From Candidatus Methanoperedens sp. (lineage in GTDB: Archaea > Halobacteriota > Methanosarcinia > Methanosarcinales > Methanoperedenaceae), in the NCBI GenBank assembly GCA_012026795.1, contig VEPM01000022.1, positions 1 through 64,000 on the forward strand: 64,000 bases of DNA, in the 5' to 3' direction. Both the position numbers and the translations under genes were made by a program. This document shows, in pieces, positions 52,249 to 63,112 of the stretch (position 1 is the stretch's first letter; each line of letters starts with the position of its first letter). The notes under the pieces were generated by a model. That model saw nothing but the letters and a program-made list of their open reading frames with translations. It did not search any database and was not told the origin of the DNA.

Positions 52249-53355
52249 ATGAGTACGTCGGAAAGGAAGATAGAACATTTATTATTATGCGTTGAAAAAG
52301 ATGTTGAAGCGCATAAGAGTAATACGGGTCTTCGGGCGTCTGGTTTTGATGATATAGATCTTGTTCATGATTGTCTTCCGGAAATAAATAAAAATAATCT
52401 TTCTCTTGAAACTGAATTCATGGGTAAGAAATTACGTGCGCCCATATTGATAGCATCAATGACAGGAGGTCATCCCGACACTAAAGCTGTGAATACAGCG
52501 CTTGCCAGCGCAGCAGAAGAGCTTGGTATAGGTATTGGTGTAGGCAGCCAGAGGGCAGCGATCGAGGACCCCAGCATGGAGGATTCATTCAGGGTAGTAA
52601 GGGATAAAGCTCCCAATGCGTTCATTTACGGAAATGTGGGCGCAGCACAGCTAAACGAATTCGGGATCGATGGACTTGAAAGGGCAGTCGAGATGATAGG
52701 TGCGGATGCCATGGCCATTCACCTGAATTTTCTCCAGGAAGCCATACAACCTGAAGGAAATGTTGACGCCACAGGATGCCTTACAGCCATAAAGAAAGTC
52801 TGTGAGGAGTTATCTGTTCCGGTAATTGTAAAAGAAACAGGCGCGGGTATCGCTCATAACCAGGCCCTTGCAATATCCGAAGCAGGAGCATCTGCCATTG
52901 ATGTAGGGGGCCGTGGCGGAACGAGCTGGGCAGGTGTTGAAACATATCGTGCACAAAAACGCGGAGATCTTTTATCCGAACATCTTGGCAAAGAATTCTG
53001 GAATTGGGGAATACCCACAGCAGCAAGTATTGTGGAATCCAGTATTTCAATACCTGTAATTGCAACAGGAGGCATACGTTCAGGTATAGATGTGGCAAAA
53101 TCCATCGCACTGGGTGCATCCCTTTGCGGAATTGCATTGCCCCTTGTAGCTCCTGCTTTAAAGGGGCATAAGGACGTAGTAGACAGATTGAATCTTATTA
53201 TTGAAGAATTGCGAGTAGCTATGTTCTTATGCGGGTGCAGCACAATTGAAGAACTGGGCAATGTCGCTTTAGTGATACATGGAAGCACGAAAGAGTTCCT
53301 TGAGCAGAGAGGATTTGAGACAGGTAAATTTGCAACAAAAAGATATAAGATATAA
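52249..53355 (+). CDS. fni: Type 2 isopentenyl-diphosphate isomerase
   Basis: 368 residues. FMN-type IDI-2 motifs: ASMTGGHPDT, GVGSQRAAIEDP, VKETGAGI, DVGGRGGTSWAGVE and ATGGIRSGIDVAKS. Interconverts IPP and DMAPP with FMN and Mg. Third gene of the isoprenoid cluster, 33 nt after ipk. Confidence 0.95.
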   Translation: MSTSERKIEHLLLCVEKDVEAHKSNTGLRASGFDDIDLVHDCLPEINKNNLSLETEFMGKKLRAPILIASMTGGHPDTKAVNTALASAAEELGIGIGVGSQRAAIEDPSMEDSFRVVRDKAPNAFIYGNVGAAQLNEFGIDGLERAVEMIGADAMAIHLNFLQEAIQPEGNVDATGCLTAIKKVCEELSVPVIVKETGAGIAHNQALAISEAGASAIDVGGRGGTSWAGVETYRAQKRGDLLSEHLGKEFWNWGIPTAASIVESSISIPVIATGGIRSGIDVAKSIALGASLCGIALPLVAPALKGHKDVVDRLNLIIEELRVAMFLCGCSTIEELGNVALVIHGSTKEFLEQRGFETGKFATKRYKI

Positions 53356-53395
53356 TATAAAAATTGTATTGTATAATAATTATGGAGTAATTTAA

Positions 53396-54733
53396 ATGAC
53401 AGAAATAGGAATTATTGCGGTCGGCGGCTATAATGAAATGGGCCGGAATATGACCGGTGTAAGAGTAGATAATGATATTATTGTCCTTGATATGGGACTA
53501 CAGCTGGACAGGGTCCAGATACATGAAGATGTCGAAGTAGACAAAATGCATTCAATGGACCTTATAAAAATGGGGGCAATCCCGGATGACACCATTATGA
53601 AGGATGCAGGCGGAAGCGTAAAAGCTATAGTCTGCACACACGGTCATCTTGATCATATCGGAGCCATCCCGAAGCTCGCCCACAGGTATAAAGCACCCAT
53701 AATTGCCACACCATATACCGCAGAGCTTGTTAAGCATGAAATATCAGATGAAAAGAAATTCAGGGTAAATAATGAAGTTATTCCCTTAAGGATCGGTGGA
53801 AGATATAATCTTACACCTGATATCCAGATAGAATTCATACGTATCCAGCACAGCATAGTGGATTCAGCTTTTGCAGCGATACATACTCCGGAAGGAGTTG
53901 TACTGTATGCAAGTGATTTCAAACTGGACAGGACGCCGACAATCGGCGAACCTCCGGATTTCGCACGACTAAAAAAAATTGGTAAAGATGGCGTCAGGGC
54001 TATGATAACCGAAAGCACAAATTCGGGACTATCCGGGAAAACACCATCAGAACAAATAGCAAAAGACCTTGTGCGTGATGTACTTCTCGGAACGGAAGAA
54101 ACAGAATCAGGCGTAATTATTACTACATTCTCATCACATGTTGCGCGTATCAATGCAATTATCCAGGCAGCAGAAGAGATGGACAGGATCCCTGTATTGC
54201 TGGGAAGATCAATGGAACGCTATCTTTCAATAGCCCAGAAGATGGGTTATATAGAATTCCCTAAAAATCTTGAAATATACGGTAACAGGAACTCAGTTGA
54301 TAAGTTCCTGAGACGCATATCACAGGAAGGAAAGAAAAAATACCTGCCTATAGTTACAGGTCATCAGGGAGAGCCCGATGCCATCCTGACAAGGATCGCA
54401 AATGGAGAAACACAATTCAGGATTGAACCGGGAGATAAAGTAATATTCTCTGCAAATACCATTCCCAGCCCTATGACTATGGCGAACAGGCATGCCCTTG
54501 AAATAAAACTGAAAATGGCGGGAGCTCGCCTTTATGAAAATGTCCACGTATCGGGTCATGCTTCAAGGGAAGATCACTGGGAACTACTGCGTATGGTGAA
54601 TCCTGAGCAGGTTATCCCATCGCATGGGAATATGGTAATGCATTCCCATTATGTTGAGCTGGCTGAGGATGCTGGATACCATTTCGGTGACACAGTCCAT
54701 ATCATGAGAAACGGGGAGGAACTGGTAGTATGA
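53396..54733 (+). CDS. rnj: Ribonuclease J, archaeal type
   Basis: 445 residues. Metallo-beta-lactamase motif CTHGHLDHIGAIPKLAH, then the beta-CASP marks TESTNSG and VTGHQGEPDAIL, and HVSGHASREDHWELL. 5'-to-3' exonuclease for RNA decay and maturation. It lies between fni and the prenyltransferase gene, as in related euryarchaea. Confidence 0.94.
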   Translation: MTEIGIIAVGGYNEMGRNMTGVRVDNDIIVLDMGLQLDRVQIHEDVEVDKMHSMDLIKMGAIPDDTIMKDAGGSVKAIVCTHGHLDHIGAIPKLAHRYKAPIIATPYTAELVKHEISDEKKFRVNNEVIPLRIGGRYNLTPDIQIEFIRIQHSIVDSAFAAIHTPEGVVLYASDFKLDRTPTIGEPPDFARLKKIGKDGVRAMITESTNSGLSGKTPSEQIAKDLVRDVLLGTEETESGVIITTFSSHVARINAIIQAAEEMDRIPVLLGRSMERYLSIAQKMGYIEFPKNLEIYGNRNSVDKFLRRISQEGKKKYLPIVTGHQGEPDAILTRIANGETQFRIEPGDKVIFSANTIPSPMTMANRHALEIKLKMAGARLYENVHVSGHASREDHWELLRMVNPEQVIPSHGNMVMHSHYVELAEDAGYHFGDTVHIMRNGEELVV

Positions 54734-54771
54734 AAATACTTATATATGCTAAAAAACGGAGATAAAAACAT

Positions 54772-55734
54772 ATGATCGAAGAGATCCTTCAGAAAAAAGC
54801 TAAATTGGTTGATGAAGCTATCCCGAAATTCCTTCCAATTACTCCGCCGGATGAATTGTATAAAGCCATGCGCCATCTTCTTGATGCCGGAGGAAAAAGA
54901 CTTCGGCCATCTGCGTTGTTGCTTGCATCCGAAGCTGTGGGCGGAAAGCCCGAGGATGTTCTTCCTGCTGCAGTTGCTGTTGAACTTGTCCATAATTTTA
55001 CCCTGATACATGATGATATCATGGATGAAGCGGACTTGAGGAGAGGACTTACAACTGTTCATAAGAAATGGGGTGTTCCAAGAGCGATCATTGCCGGGGA
55101 TGCCCTTTACTCAAAGGCTTTTGAGATCCTTTCATGTACAAAAAGCGAGCCACAGAGACTTGTTGAAAGTCTTGAGCTCCTGTCAAAAACATGCACCGAT
55201 ATATGTGAAGGCCAGTGGATGGATATGAATTTCCAGACACGCAGGGATGTATCTGAAGAAGAGTATATGCGAATGGTCGAGAAAAAAACGGCTGTACTTT
55301 TTGCAACAGCACTAAAATTAGGAGCAGTGTTATCCGGTGCAAACCGCGAGCATGTCAGGGCTTTATGGGATTTTGGCAGGCTGACGGGTGTTGGATTCCA
55401 GATATATGATGATGTGATAGATTTGATCACTCCTGAGGAAATACTGGGAAAAGCGCAGGGTGGAGACATAATTGAAGGAAAACGTACTCTTATTATTATT
55501 CATGCACTTTCAAAAGGAATAAGTATTGATGCTCTTGGGAAATGTAATGCAACCAGAAGCGAAATCTCCGCAGCGCTCACGACTCTTAAGGAATCAGGTT
55601 CAATTGATTACGCCATGAACAAGGCGCTCGGGTTTGTTGATGAAGGTAAAGCCGCACTCGCTGTGCTCCCTGAATCAGATGCAAAGAAGATACTTATCGG
55701 ACTTGCTGATTATATGATCGAGCGGAAGTATTAA
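54772..55734 (+). CDS. idsA: Geranylgeranyl (or farnesyl) diphosphate synthase
   Basis: 320 residues. First aspartate-rich motif LIHDDIMDEADLRRG and second GFQIYDDVIDLITPEEILGK, with GGKRLRPSALLLA. Builds the prenyl chain for archaeal ether lipids. The residues before the first DDxxD (NFTLI) suggest chain length around C15-C20; not resolved further. GGAG-like site upstream. Confidence 0.93.
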   Translation: MIEEILQKKAKLVDEAIPKFLPITPPDELYKAMRHLLDAGGKRLRPSALLLASEAVGGKPEDVLPAAVAVELVHNFTLIHDDIMDEADLRRGLTTVHKKWGVPRAIIAGDALYSKAFEILSCTKSEPQRLVESLELLSKTCTDICEGQWMDMNFQTRRDVSEEEYMRMVEKKTAVLFATALKLGAVLSGANREHVRALWDFGRLTGVGFQIYDDVIDLITPEEILGKAQGGDIIEGKRTLIIIHALSKGISIDALGKCNATRSEISAALTTLKESGSIDYAMNKALGFVDEGKAALAVLPESDAKKILIGLADYMIERKY

Positions 55735-55810
55735 GACAATTATATTAATAAAAAAGTTAAAAATATTAAGATTAGCGCCGGGATAATATCCACAACGCTA
55801 TATTCGAAGA

Positions 55811-56242
55811 TTACTTTCTCGCCTTTGGTCTTTCCTTTTCCTTCTTTGCTTCTTCGCCTTCTTTCTTAACAAAGATTTCGTTCAAAGGTTTTTGGCCATA
55901 TTCCATAATGACAGTATTGATCTGTGAAATGTCTGATGAAATCTCATTTCCCCTCATGGATTTTCTCTTCTTTACCCCATCTGCCTTTGGAATATAACCA
56001 ACGCCGCCTGCTACTAATATTTTTCGTCTTGCAGGGCCTGGTAAATCCCCTCTCATAGCGAACCCATCCTTATCGGTTCCGCCAGTTACCTTAAGTGTAT
56101 ATCCTGCCATATTTGCAATATCGCCGCTTACAACATCCCCGATTTTTTTTCCGATCATTTTATTGGCTGCGGGGCCTGTTACAGCTACCTGGTAAGCCAG
56201 TTTACTTTTACTGTCCGAAATAGTTACTCTGAAATCTACCAT
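55811..56242 (-). CDS. rps6e: Ribosomal protein S6e
   Basis: 143 residues: MVDFRVTISDSKSKLAYQV, MIGKKIGDVVSGD, GTDKDGFAMRGDLPGPARRK match S6e; the Lys/Glu-rich tail EGEEAKKEKERPKARK is longer than the common core. Small-subunit protein. Convergent with the prenyltransferase gene; no associated translation factor gene follows here. Confidence 0.95.
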   Translation of the reverse strand: MVDFRVTISDSKSKLAYQVAVTGPAANKMIGKKIGDVVSGDIANMAGYTLKVTGGTDKDGFAMRGDLPGPARRKILVAGGVGYIPKADGVKKRKSMRGNEISSDISQINTVIMEYGQKPLNEIFVKKEGEEAKKEKERPKARK

Positions 56243-56348
56243 TATTTTAATTCTCCTGTATCAATAATAATAATTTATCCCTTTAATAGGATTGTTATAA
56301 TTCTTGACCTAACTGGCATTTAATCTACTTAAACATATTGATTGCATA

Positions 56349-58946
56349 TCAATCTAAGGCTTTCCTGAACACGAGTTCATTGCCCTTTGCATCCACTTCT
56401 ATCGAATCCCCCTCGTCGAATTCCTTATCAAGTATCTTCACTGCCAGGGGGTCAAGTATCTTGTGCTGGATTGTCCTCTTTAAAGGCCTTGCGCCGTATG
56501 ATGGGTCATAACCTGCTCTTGCAATGAGGTCTCTTGCTGATTCAGTAAGATTTATTTCGATCTTCCTTTCACTGAGGCGTTTTTTCAGGATATTGAACTG
56601 GATATCCACTATTTTCATGATTTCCGGAAGTCTCAGAGGATGGAAGATAATGATCTCATCAAGCCGGTTCAGGAATTCAGGCTTGAACGCGTTTCGAACG
56701 ACTTCCATCACTTTTCTCCTCATTTCATCTTCCCTGTCAAACAGTTCAAAAATCCACTGGCTCCCGATATTGGAAGTCATTATTATGACCGTATTCTTGA
56801 AATCTACGGTGCGGCCGTGGCCGTCTGTGAGCCTCCCGTCGTCGAGTATCTGGAGCAGGACATTAAAGACATCGGGATGTGCCTTTTCTATCTCATCTAA
56901 TAAAACGACTGCATACGGGCGTCGCCTGATGGCTTCTGTGAGCTGTCCCCCTTCTTCGTAACCCACATATCCGGGTGGTGCGCCTATGAGCCTTGCTACT
57001 GTATGCTTTTCCATATATTCGCTCATATCAAGCCTGATCATTGCAGCCTCATCGTCAAACATGAACTCGGCAAGCGCCCTTCCCAGTTCTGTTTTTCCCA
57101 CGCCCGTCGGACCAAGGAACATAAACGATCCGATTGGACGCTTCGGATCTGAAATTCCGGCACGGCCGCGTCTCACGGCATTTGCAACCGCAACAATTGC
57201 CTCCTCCTGGCCAATGACTCGCTGTCTGATGCGCTCTTCCATATGCACGAGTTTTTGCATCTCGCCTTCGAGCATTTTGCTGACAGGAATGTGCGTCCAT
57301 TTTGATACTACTTCTGCGATATCTTCTTCATCAACCTCTTCTTTGAGCATTTTCTGGTCTTTCTGGAGTTTGACAAGTTTCTTATTTTCTTCATCCAGCT
57401 GCTTCTGAAGACCTATCAGGACCCCGTAACGAAGTTCTGACGCACGTTCAAGATTCCCTTCAACTTCAGCTTTTTCAGAATCCATGCGGGTTTTTTCGAT
57501 ATCTTCCTTGATCTTTCGTATCTTCTGGATTGCATTTTTTTCAAGCTGCCAGTGGGCCTTCATCTGGCTGCTTTTTTCTCTCAGGTCTGAAAGTTCTTTA
57601 TCGATTATCACAAGGCGATCCTTTGAATATTCATCTTTTTCTTTTCTGACCGCCTGTTTTTCGATCTCAAGCTGCCTTATCTTCCTCTCGATGTCATCAA
57701 GCTCGGAAGGCATGCTATCGATCTCTATCCTGAGTTTTGAGGCCGCTTCATCGATAAGGTCAATAGCTTTGTCCGGAAGGAACCTGTCTGTTATGTACCT
57801 GTGTGATAGAATAGCGGCTGCCACAAGCGCAGCATCCTGTATCCTGACACCGTGATGCACTTCATATTTCTCCTTAAGACCGCGCAATATGGAAATGGTT
57901 TCATCAACCGTGGGTTCATCCACAAGCACAGGCTGGAAACGGCGCTCAAGCGCAGCATCCTTTTCGATGTGTTTCCGGTATTCATCAAGTGTTGTGGCGC
58001 CGATCACATGAAGTTCCCCGCGGGCAAGCGCTGGTTTTAGCAGATTTGAAGCATCCATTGCCCCTTCGGCTGCACCTGCTCCTACGAGAGTATGAAGTTC
58101 GTCTATGAAAAGTATGACCTCTCCCTGTGAATCCTGCACTTCTTTTATCACAGCCTTCAGGCGCTCCTCGAATTCGCCCCTGAACTTAGCTCCTGCCACA
58201 AGCGCGCCCATATCAAGCGCCACTACTTTCTTATCCTTAATATTCTCAGGAACATCACCCGCAAATATCCGGAGCGCCAGACCTTCGGCAATAGCTGTTT
58301 TTCCCACGCCGGGCTCCCCGATAAGAACCGGATTGTTCTTTGTGCGCCGCGATAGAACCTGTAGCACACGCCTGATCTCATTATCACGGCCTATCACAGG
58401 GTCAAGCTTCCCGCGCTGGGCAAGTTCTGTCAGGTCGCGGCCGTATTTCTTGAGCGCATCGTATTTTGCTTCAGGATTCTGGTCTGTAACGGTTGATGAT
58501 CCGCGTACTTCCTTGAGAGCTTTCATGAGGGCGTCCTTTGACACTCCGTTCTCTTTCAGAATGCGCGCAGAGATGCCATTTTTTTCATCAGCGATGGCAA
58601 GCAGGAGATGTTCTGTGCTCAGGTATTCATCGCGAAGTTTCTTCATTTCGGAAAATGCAGCCTCAGCGACATTATTCAATCGTGTGGACATGTAAACCTG
58701 GCCTGCTCCTGCCCCTTCCACGCGCGGAAGCTTGCTGATCTCGTCTTCAAGCCTTGAGATTATTCCTGATGTGTTTGCGCCGAGTTTTTGAAGGAGCTGA
58801 AGTGTCAGCCCTTCATTCTGGTTAATGAGTGCAAGCAAAAGATGCTCGACTTCGAGCTGCTGCTGGTTCCTGTCAAGTGCTATAGCCTGTGCGTCCTGGA
58901 AAGCTTCCTGGGCTTTTATGGTGAATCGGTCGAATCTGATGGGCAT
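56349..58946 (-). CDS. clpB: ClpB-type AAA+ disaggregase
   Basis: 865 residues, full bacterial ClpB length. N domain ([19 protein letters not shown]), NBD1 with [15 protein letters not shown], coiled-coil M domain (about 400-530), NBD2 with [16 protein letters not shown], and the C-terminal [12 protein letters not shown]. Resolves protein aggregates with DnaK. ClpB is patchy in archaea and usually considered acquired from bacteria. No dnaK in this window. Confidence 0.96.
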   Translation of the reverse strand: MPIRFDRFTIKAQEAFQDAQAIALDRNQQQLEVEHLLLALINQNEGLTLQLLQKLGANTSGIISRLEDEISKLPRVEGAGAGQVYMSTRLNNVAEAAFSEMKKLRDEYLSTEHLLLAIADEKNGISARILKENGVSKDALMKALKEVRGSSTVTDQNPEAKYDALKKYGRDLTELAQRGKLDPVIGRDNEIRRVLQVLSRRTKNNPVLIGEPGVGKTAIAEGLALRIFAGDVPENIKDKKVVALDMGALVAGAKFRGEFEERLKAVIKEVQDSQGEVILFIDELHTLVGAGAAEGAMDASNLLKPALARGELHVIGATTLDEYRKHIEKDAALERRFQPVLVDEPTVDETISILRGLKEKYEVHHGVRIQDAALVAAAILSHRYITDRFLPDKAIDLIDEAASKLRIEIDSMPSELDDIERKIRQLEIEKQAVRKEKDEYSKDRLVIIDKELSDLREKSSQMKAHWQLEKNAIQKIRKIKEDIEKTRMDSEKAEVEGNLERASELRYGVLIGLQKQLDEENKKLVKLQKDQKMLKEEVDEEDIAEVVSKWTHIPVSKMLEGEMQKLVHMEERIRQRVIGQEEAIVAVANAVRRGRAGISDPKRPIGSFMFLGPTGVGKTELGRALAEFMFDDEAAMIRLDMSEYMEKHTVARLIGAPPGYVGYEEGGQLTEAIRRRPYAVVLLDEIEKAHPDVFNVLLQILDDGRLTDGHGRTVDFKNTVIIMTSNIGSQWIFELFDREDEMRRKVMEVVRNAFKPEFLNRLDEIIIFHPLRLPEIMKIVDIQFNILKKRLSERKIEINLTESARDLIARAGYDPSYGARPLKRTIQHKILDPLAVKILDKEFDEGDSIEVDAKGNELVFRKALD

Positions 58947-59003
58947 GAGTAGTTTCTCCCTATGAGTTTATTGGTGCGGGAAGGATTAAAGGTTGCTTTT
59001 CGA

Positions 59004-62000
59004 TTACCATGAATCTATTTTGTGAAGTGACAAAACCTCTTTTTTTGTTGAAAATAATTTTTCATCAAGTGATATTATACAATTCAATGTTTCATTATTA
59101 TGAATTTCATTATTGGCAAATTTCCTGGCTATTTCCTTTAAATCTTCTTCATTAGCAAATTTTTCTAACACCGATACCGCTGTGCGTCTCATGTCAGAAT
59201 TATCATCCTTGAGCATGTTCTTGACAATTTCAAGGTCTTCATGAGTAACTAATTTTTCATATGCTGATACCGCTGCGCGTCTCACGTCAGAATTATCATC
59301 TTTGAGCATGTTCTTGACAATTTCAAGGTCTTCATGAGTTCCTAATTTTTCATATGCCGATACTGCTACGCGTCTCACATAAGAATCATCATCCTTGAGC
59401 ATGTTCTTGACAATTTCAAGATCGTCATGAGTTCCTAATTTTCTAATTGCCGATACTGCTGCGTATCTCACATCAGAATTATCATCCTTGAGCATGTTCT
59501 TGACAATTTCAAAATTGTCATGAGTAGTTAATTTTTCAAATGCCGATACTGCTGCGTGACGCACCTCATAATCATCATCCTTGAGCATGTTCTTGATAAT
59601 ATCAAGGTCGTCATGAGTCCCGAATTTTCCAATTGCCGATACTGCTACATATCTCGCATCAGAATCATTATCTTTGAGCATATTCTTGATAATTTCAAGA
59701 TCTTCATTAGTAACTAATTTTATAAATGTCGATCTCGCCGCCTCCTTTGAATCAGGATCATCATCTGAGTTCCTAAATATGTCTATGATAATTTCAAGAT
59801 CATCATGAGTTCCTAATTTTCCAATTGCCGAAATAGCCCTGCTTCTTACTTCAAAATTATCATCCTTGAGCATATTTTTTATGATTGTAACGTCGTCATG
59901 AGTTCCTAATATTTCAAATATCAAAACACCCATTTCTCTTACTTCAGAATTATCATCCTTAAGCATGTTTTTTATGATTGCAAGGTCGTCTTGAGTTCCA
60001 AATTTTTTAAACACTGAAATAGCCCTACTTTTTACAATCCAATAATTATCCATGAGCATGTTCTTAATAATTTTAAGGTCGTCATGAGTCCCTAATATTT
60101 CAAACACTGAAACTGCTGCAGATCTAACATTAGAATCATTATCTTTGAGCATGTTCTTGACAATTTCAAGGTCGTCATGAGTCCCGAATTTTCCAATTGC
60201 CGATACTGCCGCAGATCTAACATTAGAATCATTATCCATGAGCATGTTCTTGATAATTTCAAGATCATCCTGAGTTCCTAATTTTTCAAATAATACCACA
60301 GAGGCACTTCTCACCTTACCTGACCGATTTGAAAGTCCTTTTTTGATAAAAGTTCGCAAAACATCCTTATCTTCTCTGAACCACCACCATGCAGGCCCAT
60401 TTCTGGCAAGATAACTATACATGAGTAACTCCTTTTCCTGATTCGAAGGGTGGATCGATTCTTTCAATGAATACAATGAAACAAGTTCATTGACATCAAG
60501 AAGTGAGTGAATATGCTGGTAACTTAGCGTCTTTGTCCGAAGAGTTGAAATTACGCTTCTTAAAGGTTTTTCATCATCCTTTATCATCTCTTCAACACCG
60601 GAGGCAAGATAATCATGGATAATTTCGTAATTATCATTCCCAAGATGCCTTATCAATCTCTTTTTCACCATTAGATCAAGCAATTCTTGGAGTTCATTTT
60701 CGGGAAGCATCAAATATCGCAAAAGCTCATCCTTTCCTTTCTGTTCTTTTGTCCTGTCCCTGACAAGCTGTTTCAAGATTTCTTCAGCAAATTTTGCTTT
60801 TGGAGGAGATAATGTATCAAAATATGTTAATTGGGAAATAAGATAAGAGCCGATAATATCCTCAACTTTTCCTTTATTGCAATAAATTTCTTCGGTAACT
60901 ACACCATCTTTTGACTTTGCAGATTCTATCAAGCTCTTTGCGATGATTTGGATAAAAGGAGGGTATATCCCTCCAATTTCAGATTTCTTATCAATTTCAT
61001 TAAGGATATTGACCAGCAAAGCATCATCTATCCCGATATTATTATCACGAAATAATTCCCGCAAAACATCTGATGCAATCTGCCGGTCAAATCCGCGAAG
61101 AGAGTATTTTTCAGGACGGATTATGCTGGCACTTTCAAGGAACGAGAAAATATCTGGTTCATAATCGCCCCTATATGAAAGTAAAACATGAACATTCCTG
61201 AAAGATTTACTGTATATCCGGCGCAGGATTTTTCCTATCTCTTCCCTTTCATGCGGCTGTGAGCGTAAAATATCCTCAAACTGATCAAATGAAATTAATA
61301 CTCCAGTCCCTGCGGAGTTATCAGACAGGTTCTTTATGCATGAAAAAATATCACCAGAACTGGAATTATCCATCATACAGGCATTATTGATATCTTCAAA
61401 AATGCGTTTTAGTGGGTCAGGATTCAGTGGTCTTGTCCAGATGCATTTCCAGCCCATATTAATGAGTGTCGGAAAAAGACCTGCCATTATAAGTGAGGTT
61501 TTTCCAACCCCTGAATTTCCAATTAGGAGAGTAGTATAATTCCCGGATACCTTCGACATGAACACTTTATCCAGAAGTTCCTGTGATTCAATCTTGCGTC
61601 CTCTGAAGATCGAAGCTTCCTTTTCAGTATAATAATCCATTTCAAGAAGATCGTGTCTGGTTCTTTCTTCTGCTTTTCGTTTTAATTTTCGATTGTCATA
61701 ATGAATTGAAATCTTATATGGATATCCCGCATCCTGCAGAACAGATGCAATGCATTCGATTTCCTTCTGCATCATAGAAACCCCATTTTGAATTATGTTG
61801 GGGTCATTATAGTTTTCAGGAACAGCGGTCAGTTCGATCTGGGAATTTTTATCAAAGCCCCATCCTGGTATAAGTTTTCGGAATCGTGTCTTTTCATCTT
61901 CTTTTTTAGCGTCTCCCACCTGGGTATGTGGAATCCTTGAATTATCCGAATGCAGAATATCGGCAAGCCTGAGAAGTGAGGACAGAAGCCTTACCCTTAC

Positions 62001-62456
62001 ATCTTCATTTGCGACATGATATATTTCAGGAACTTCATTGAAAACCTCTTCAGAATCATGAGCTCCGACAATATAGCTCAAAACAAGACCTTCAGGATCG
62101 GTAAGGCCGTAGTTTTTAGCTCTGTCAAGCATCTCATCCATGGCAATTTCGCCATGCTTTTTTTTGGATACTATGGATTTCCCAATATCATGATAACATG
62201 CCGCCGAAGAAAACAGAAAAAGTTCAAGAGGTGTGAAGAAATTGGATTTCTGATCGTCCGGGATTAGCTTACCAAGATTATCCTCCACCATACCGCAATG
62301 AAGGGGGCCTTGTTGATGGCCTTCTTTTGATTGCTGACGCTCCTGGATTTCGCGAGCTATAGCAACCCAGATATTTTCCAGGCGGTGATAAAGTTCCTCA
62401 TCCCCTTTTTGTAGAGCTGTTCTGATACTGATTTTTCCTTTTTCGCAGCCGCTCAT
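59004..62456 (-). CDS. HD-STAND-HEAT repeat protein, possible defence or signalling NTPase
   Basis: 1150 residues. N-terminal HD phosphohydrolase-like domain (about 50-190): GPLHCGMVEDNLG, SAACYHDIGKS, HGEIAMDEML, LLRLADILHSD. STAND/NACHT-type NTPase (about 285-560): Walker A LLIGNSGVGKTSLIMAGLFP, Walker B GVLISFDQFEDIL. Winged-helix region to about 700, then about 12 HEAT repeats of 31 residues (LEIVKNMLKDDNSDVRRAAV, then SAYEKLGTHED). This is the layout of signal-sensing STAND proteins such as Avs, with an HD effector in place of a nuclease. No partner gene is evident. Confidence 0.8.
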   Translation of the reverse strand: MSGCEKGKISIRTALQKGDEELYHRLENIWVAIAREIQERQQSKEGHQQGPLHCGMVEDNLGKLIPDDQKSNFFTPLELFLFSSAACYHDIGKSIVSKKKHGEIAMDEMLDRAKNYGLTDPEGLVLSYIVGAHDSEEVFNEVPEIYHVANEDVRVRLLSSLLRLADILHSDNSRIPHTQVGDAKKEDEKTRFRKLIPGWGFDKNSQIELTAVPENYNDPNIIQNGVSMMQKEIECIASVLQDAGYPYKISIHYDNRKLKRKAEERTRHDLLEMDYYTEKEASIFRGRKIESQELLDKVFMSKVSGNYTTLLIGNSGVGKTSLIMAGLFPTLINMGWKCIWTRPLNPDPLKRIFEDINNACMMDNSSSGDIFSCIKNLSDNSAGTGVLISFDQFEDILRSQPHEREEIGKILRRIYSKSFRNVHVLLSYRGDYEPDIFSFLESASIIRPEKYSLRGFDRQIASDVLRELFRDNNIGIDDALLVNILNEIDKKSEIGGIYPPFIQIIAKSLIESAKSKDGVVTEEIYCNKGKVEDIIGSYLISQLTYFDTLSPPKAKFAEEILKQLVRDRTKEQKGKDELLRYLMLPENELQELLDLMVKKRLIRHLGNDNYEIIHDYLASGVEEMIKDDEKPLRSVISTLRTKTLSYQHIHSLLDVNELVSLYSLKESIHPSNQEKELLMYSYLARNGPAWWWFREDKDVLRTFIKKGLSNRSGKVRSASVVLFEKLGTQDDLEIIKNMLMDNDSNVRSAAVSAIGKFGTHDDLEIVKNMLKDNDSNVRSAAVSVFEILGTHDDLKIIKNMLMDNYWIVKSRAISVFKKFGTQDDLAIIKNMLKDDNSEVREMGVLIFEILGTHDDVTIIKNMLKDDNFEVRSRAISAIGKLGTHDDLEIIIDIFRNSDDDPDSKEAARSTFIKLVTNEDLEIIKNMLKDNDSDARYVAVSAIGKFGTHDDLDIIKNMLKDDDYEVRHAAVSAFEKLTTHDNFEIVKNMLKDDNSDVRYAAVSAIRKLGTHDDLEIVKNMLKDDDSYVRRVAVSAYEKLGTHEDLEIVKNMLKDDNSDVRRAAVSAYEKLVTHEDLEIVKNMLKDDNSDMRRTAVSVLEKFANEEDLKEIARKFANNEIHNNETLNCIISLDEKLFSTKKEVLSLHKIDSW
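59140..60330 (-). repeat. Tandem 93-bp repeats encoding HEAT units
   Basis: About 12 direct repeats of 93 bp (one unit is longer), with blocks such as CTTGAGCATGTTCTTGACAA shared nearly unchanged. The high DNA identity suggests recent expansion and possible unit-number variation between strains. Confidence 0.75.
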
Positions 62457-62859
62457 GAGGTTTAATTCTTTATATAGTGTAATAAATGTTGTTACTTATT
62501 TTCGCGCTTTAGCCCAAACGCTTCCCTGCGCCCTCCCTCCTTTCGTATAACCTGCGATTTGCCTGAGTGAAAATATACCTTCTTTTGGAGTTATTTGCTG
62601 TTTTTTATTCAGTTCACATTTAAAATCAGGTTTGCATTATGCGCTTGAGGTTGTGTGGGATTATATCATCGTTTAAATTAAATTTCAATAAGCATAGCAA
62701 TTAATCTGCGTTTCCATATTGGCGCCCTTGAAATAGAGCTTAACATTATGCGTAGAGTGCATGGTGCAATTATGGAAAAAAAAGACCCGAAAGCATGGGA
62801 TAGATTATTCGTAAAGAAATAACCACAGGGCTGAAAAGTAAAACCAAGCTGGCAGCTAA
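62457..62859. other. Non-coding stretch with a possible gene remnant
   Basis: Upstream of the STAND gene. A short open stretch on the plus strand (ATG at 62750 to a TAA at about 62819; MRRVHGAIMEKKDPKAWDRL) has no ribosome site and is probably a fragment. Otherwise I see nothing. Confidence 0.4.
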
Positions 62860-63112
62860 TCATCCTTCAATTAATCTTGCCCCGTGCGTGATGGTAACTA
62901 TTTCTACAGTATCTGATTTAATCATGTAAACTATCCGATAGTTGTGAAAATTTCTTTAACTGCGCTATGCTCTATCCCCTTATTTTCATCAAGCGCCCTT
63001 AAACCAGAATCTACTTTCTGCCTGAAATACAGTTCTGCCATAAATCCTGCACTGAAGCAGTATCTGGCATTTTGTGTATCATTTGAATTACTGAGTCCTT
63101 TACTATGTCCAT
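62860..63112 (-). pseudogene. Decayed type II toxin-antitoxin locus (antitoxin frameshift, ParE-like toxin truncated)
   Basis: From an ATG at 63112 the minus strand encodes MDIVKDSVIQMIHKMPDTAS, then loses frame by one missing base in VQDL-(M)AELYFRQKVDSG, and continues in the new frame to HSAVKEIF. It then runs without a break into a third part, NYRIVYMIKSDTVEIVTITH followed by GARLIEG and a stop at 62860, which is the C-terminus of a ParE/RelE toxin. The N-terminal two thirds of the toxin are gone. Both genes are therefore dead. Confidence 0.75.
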
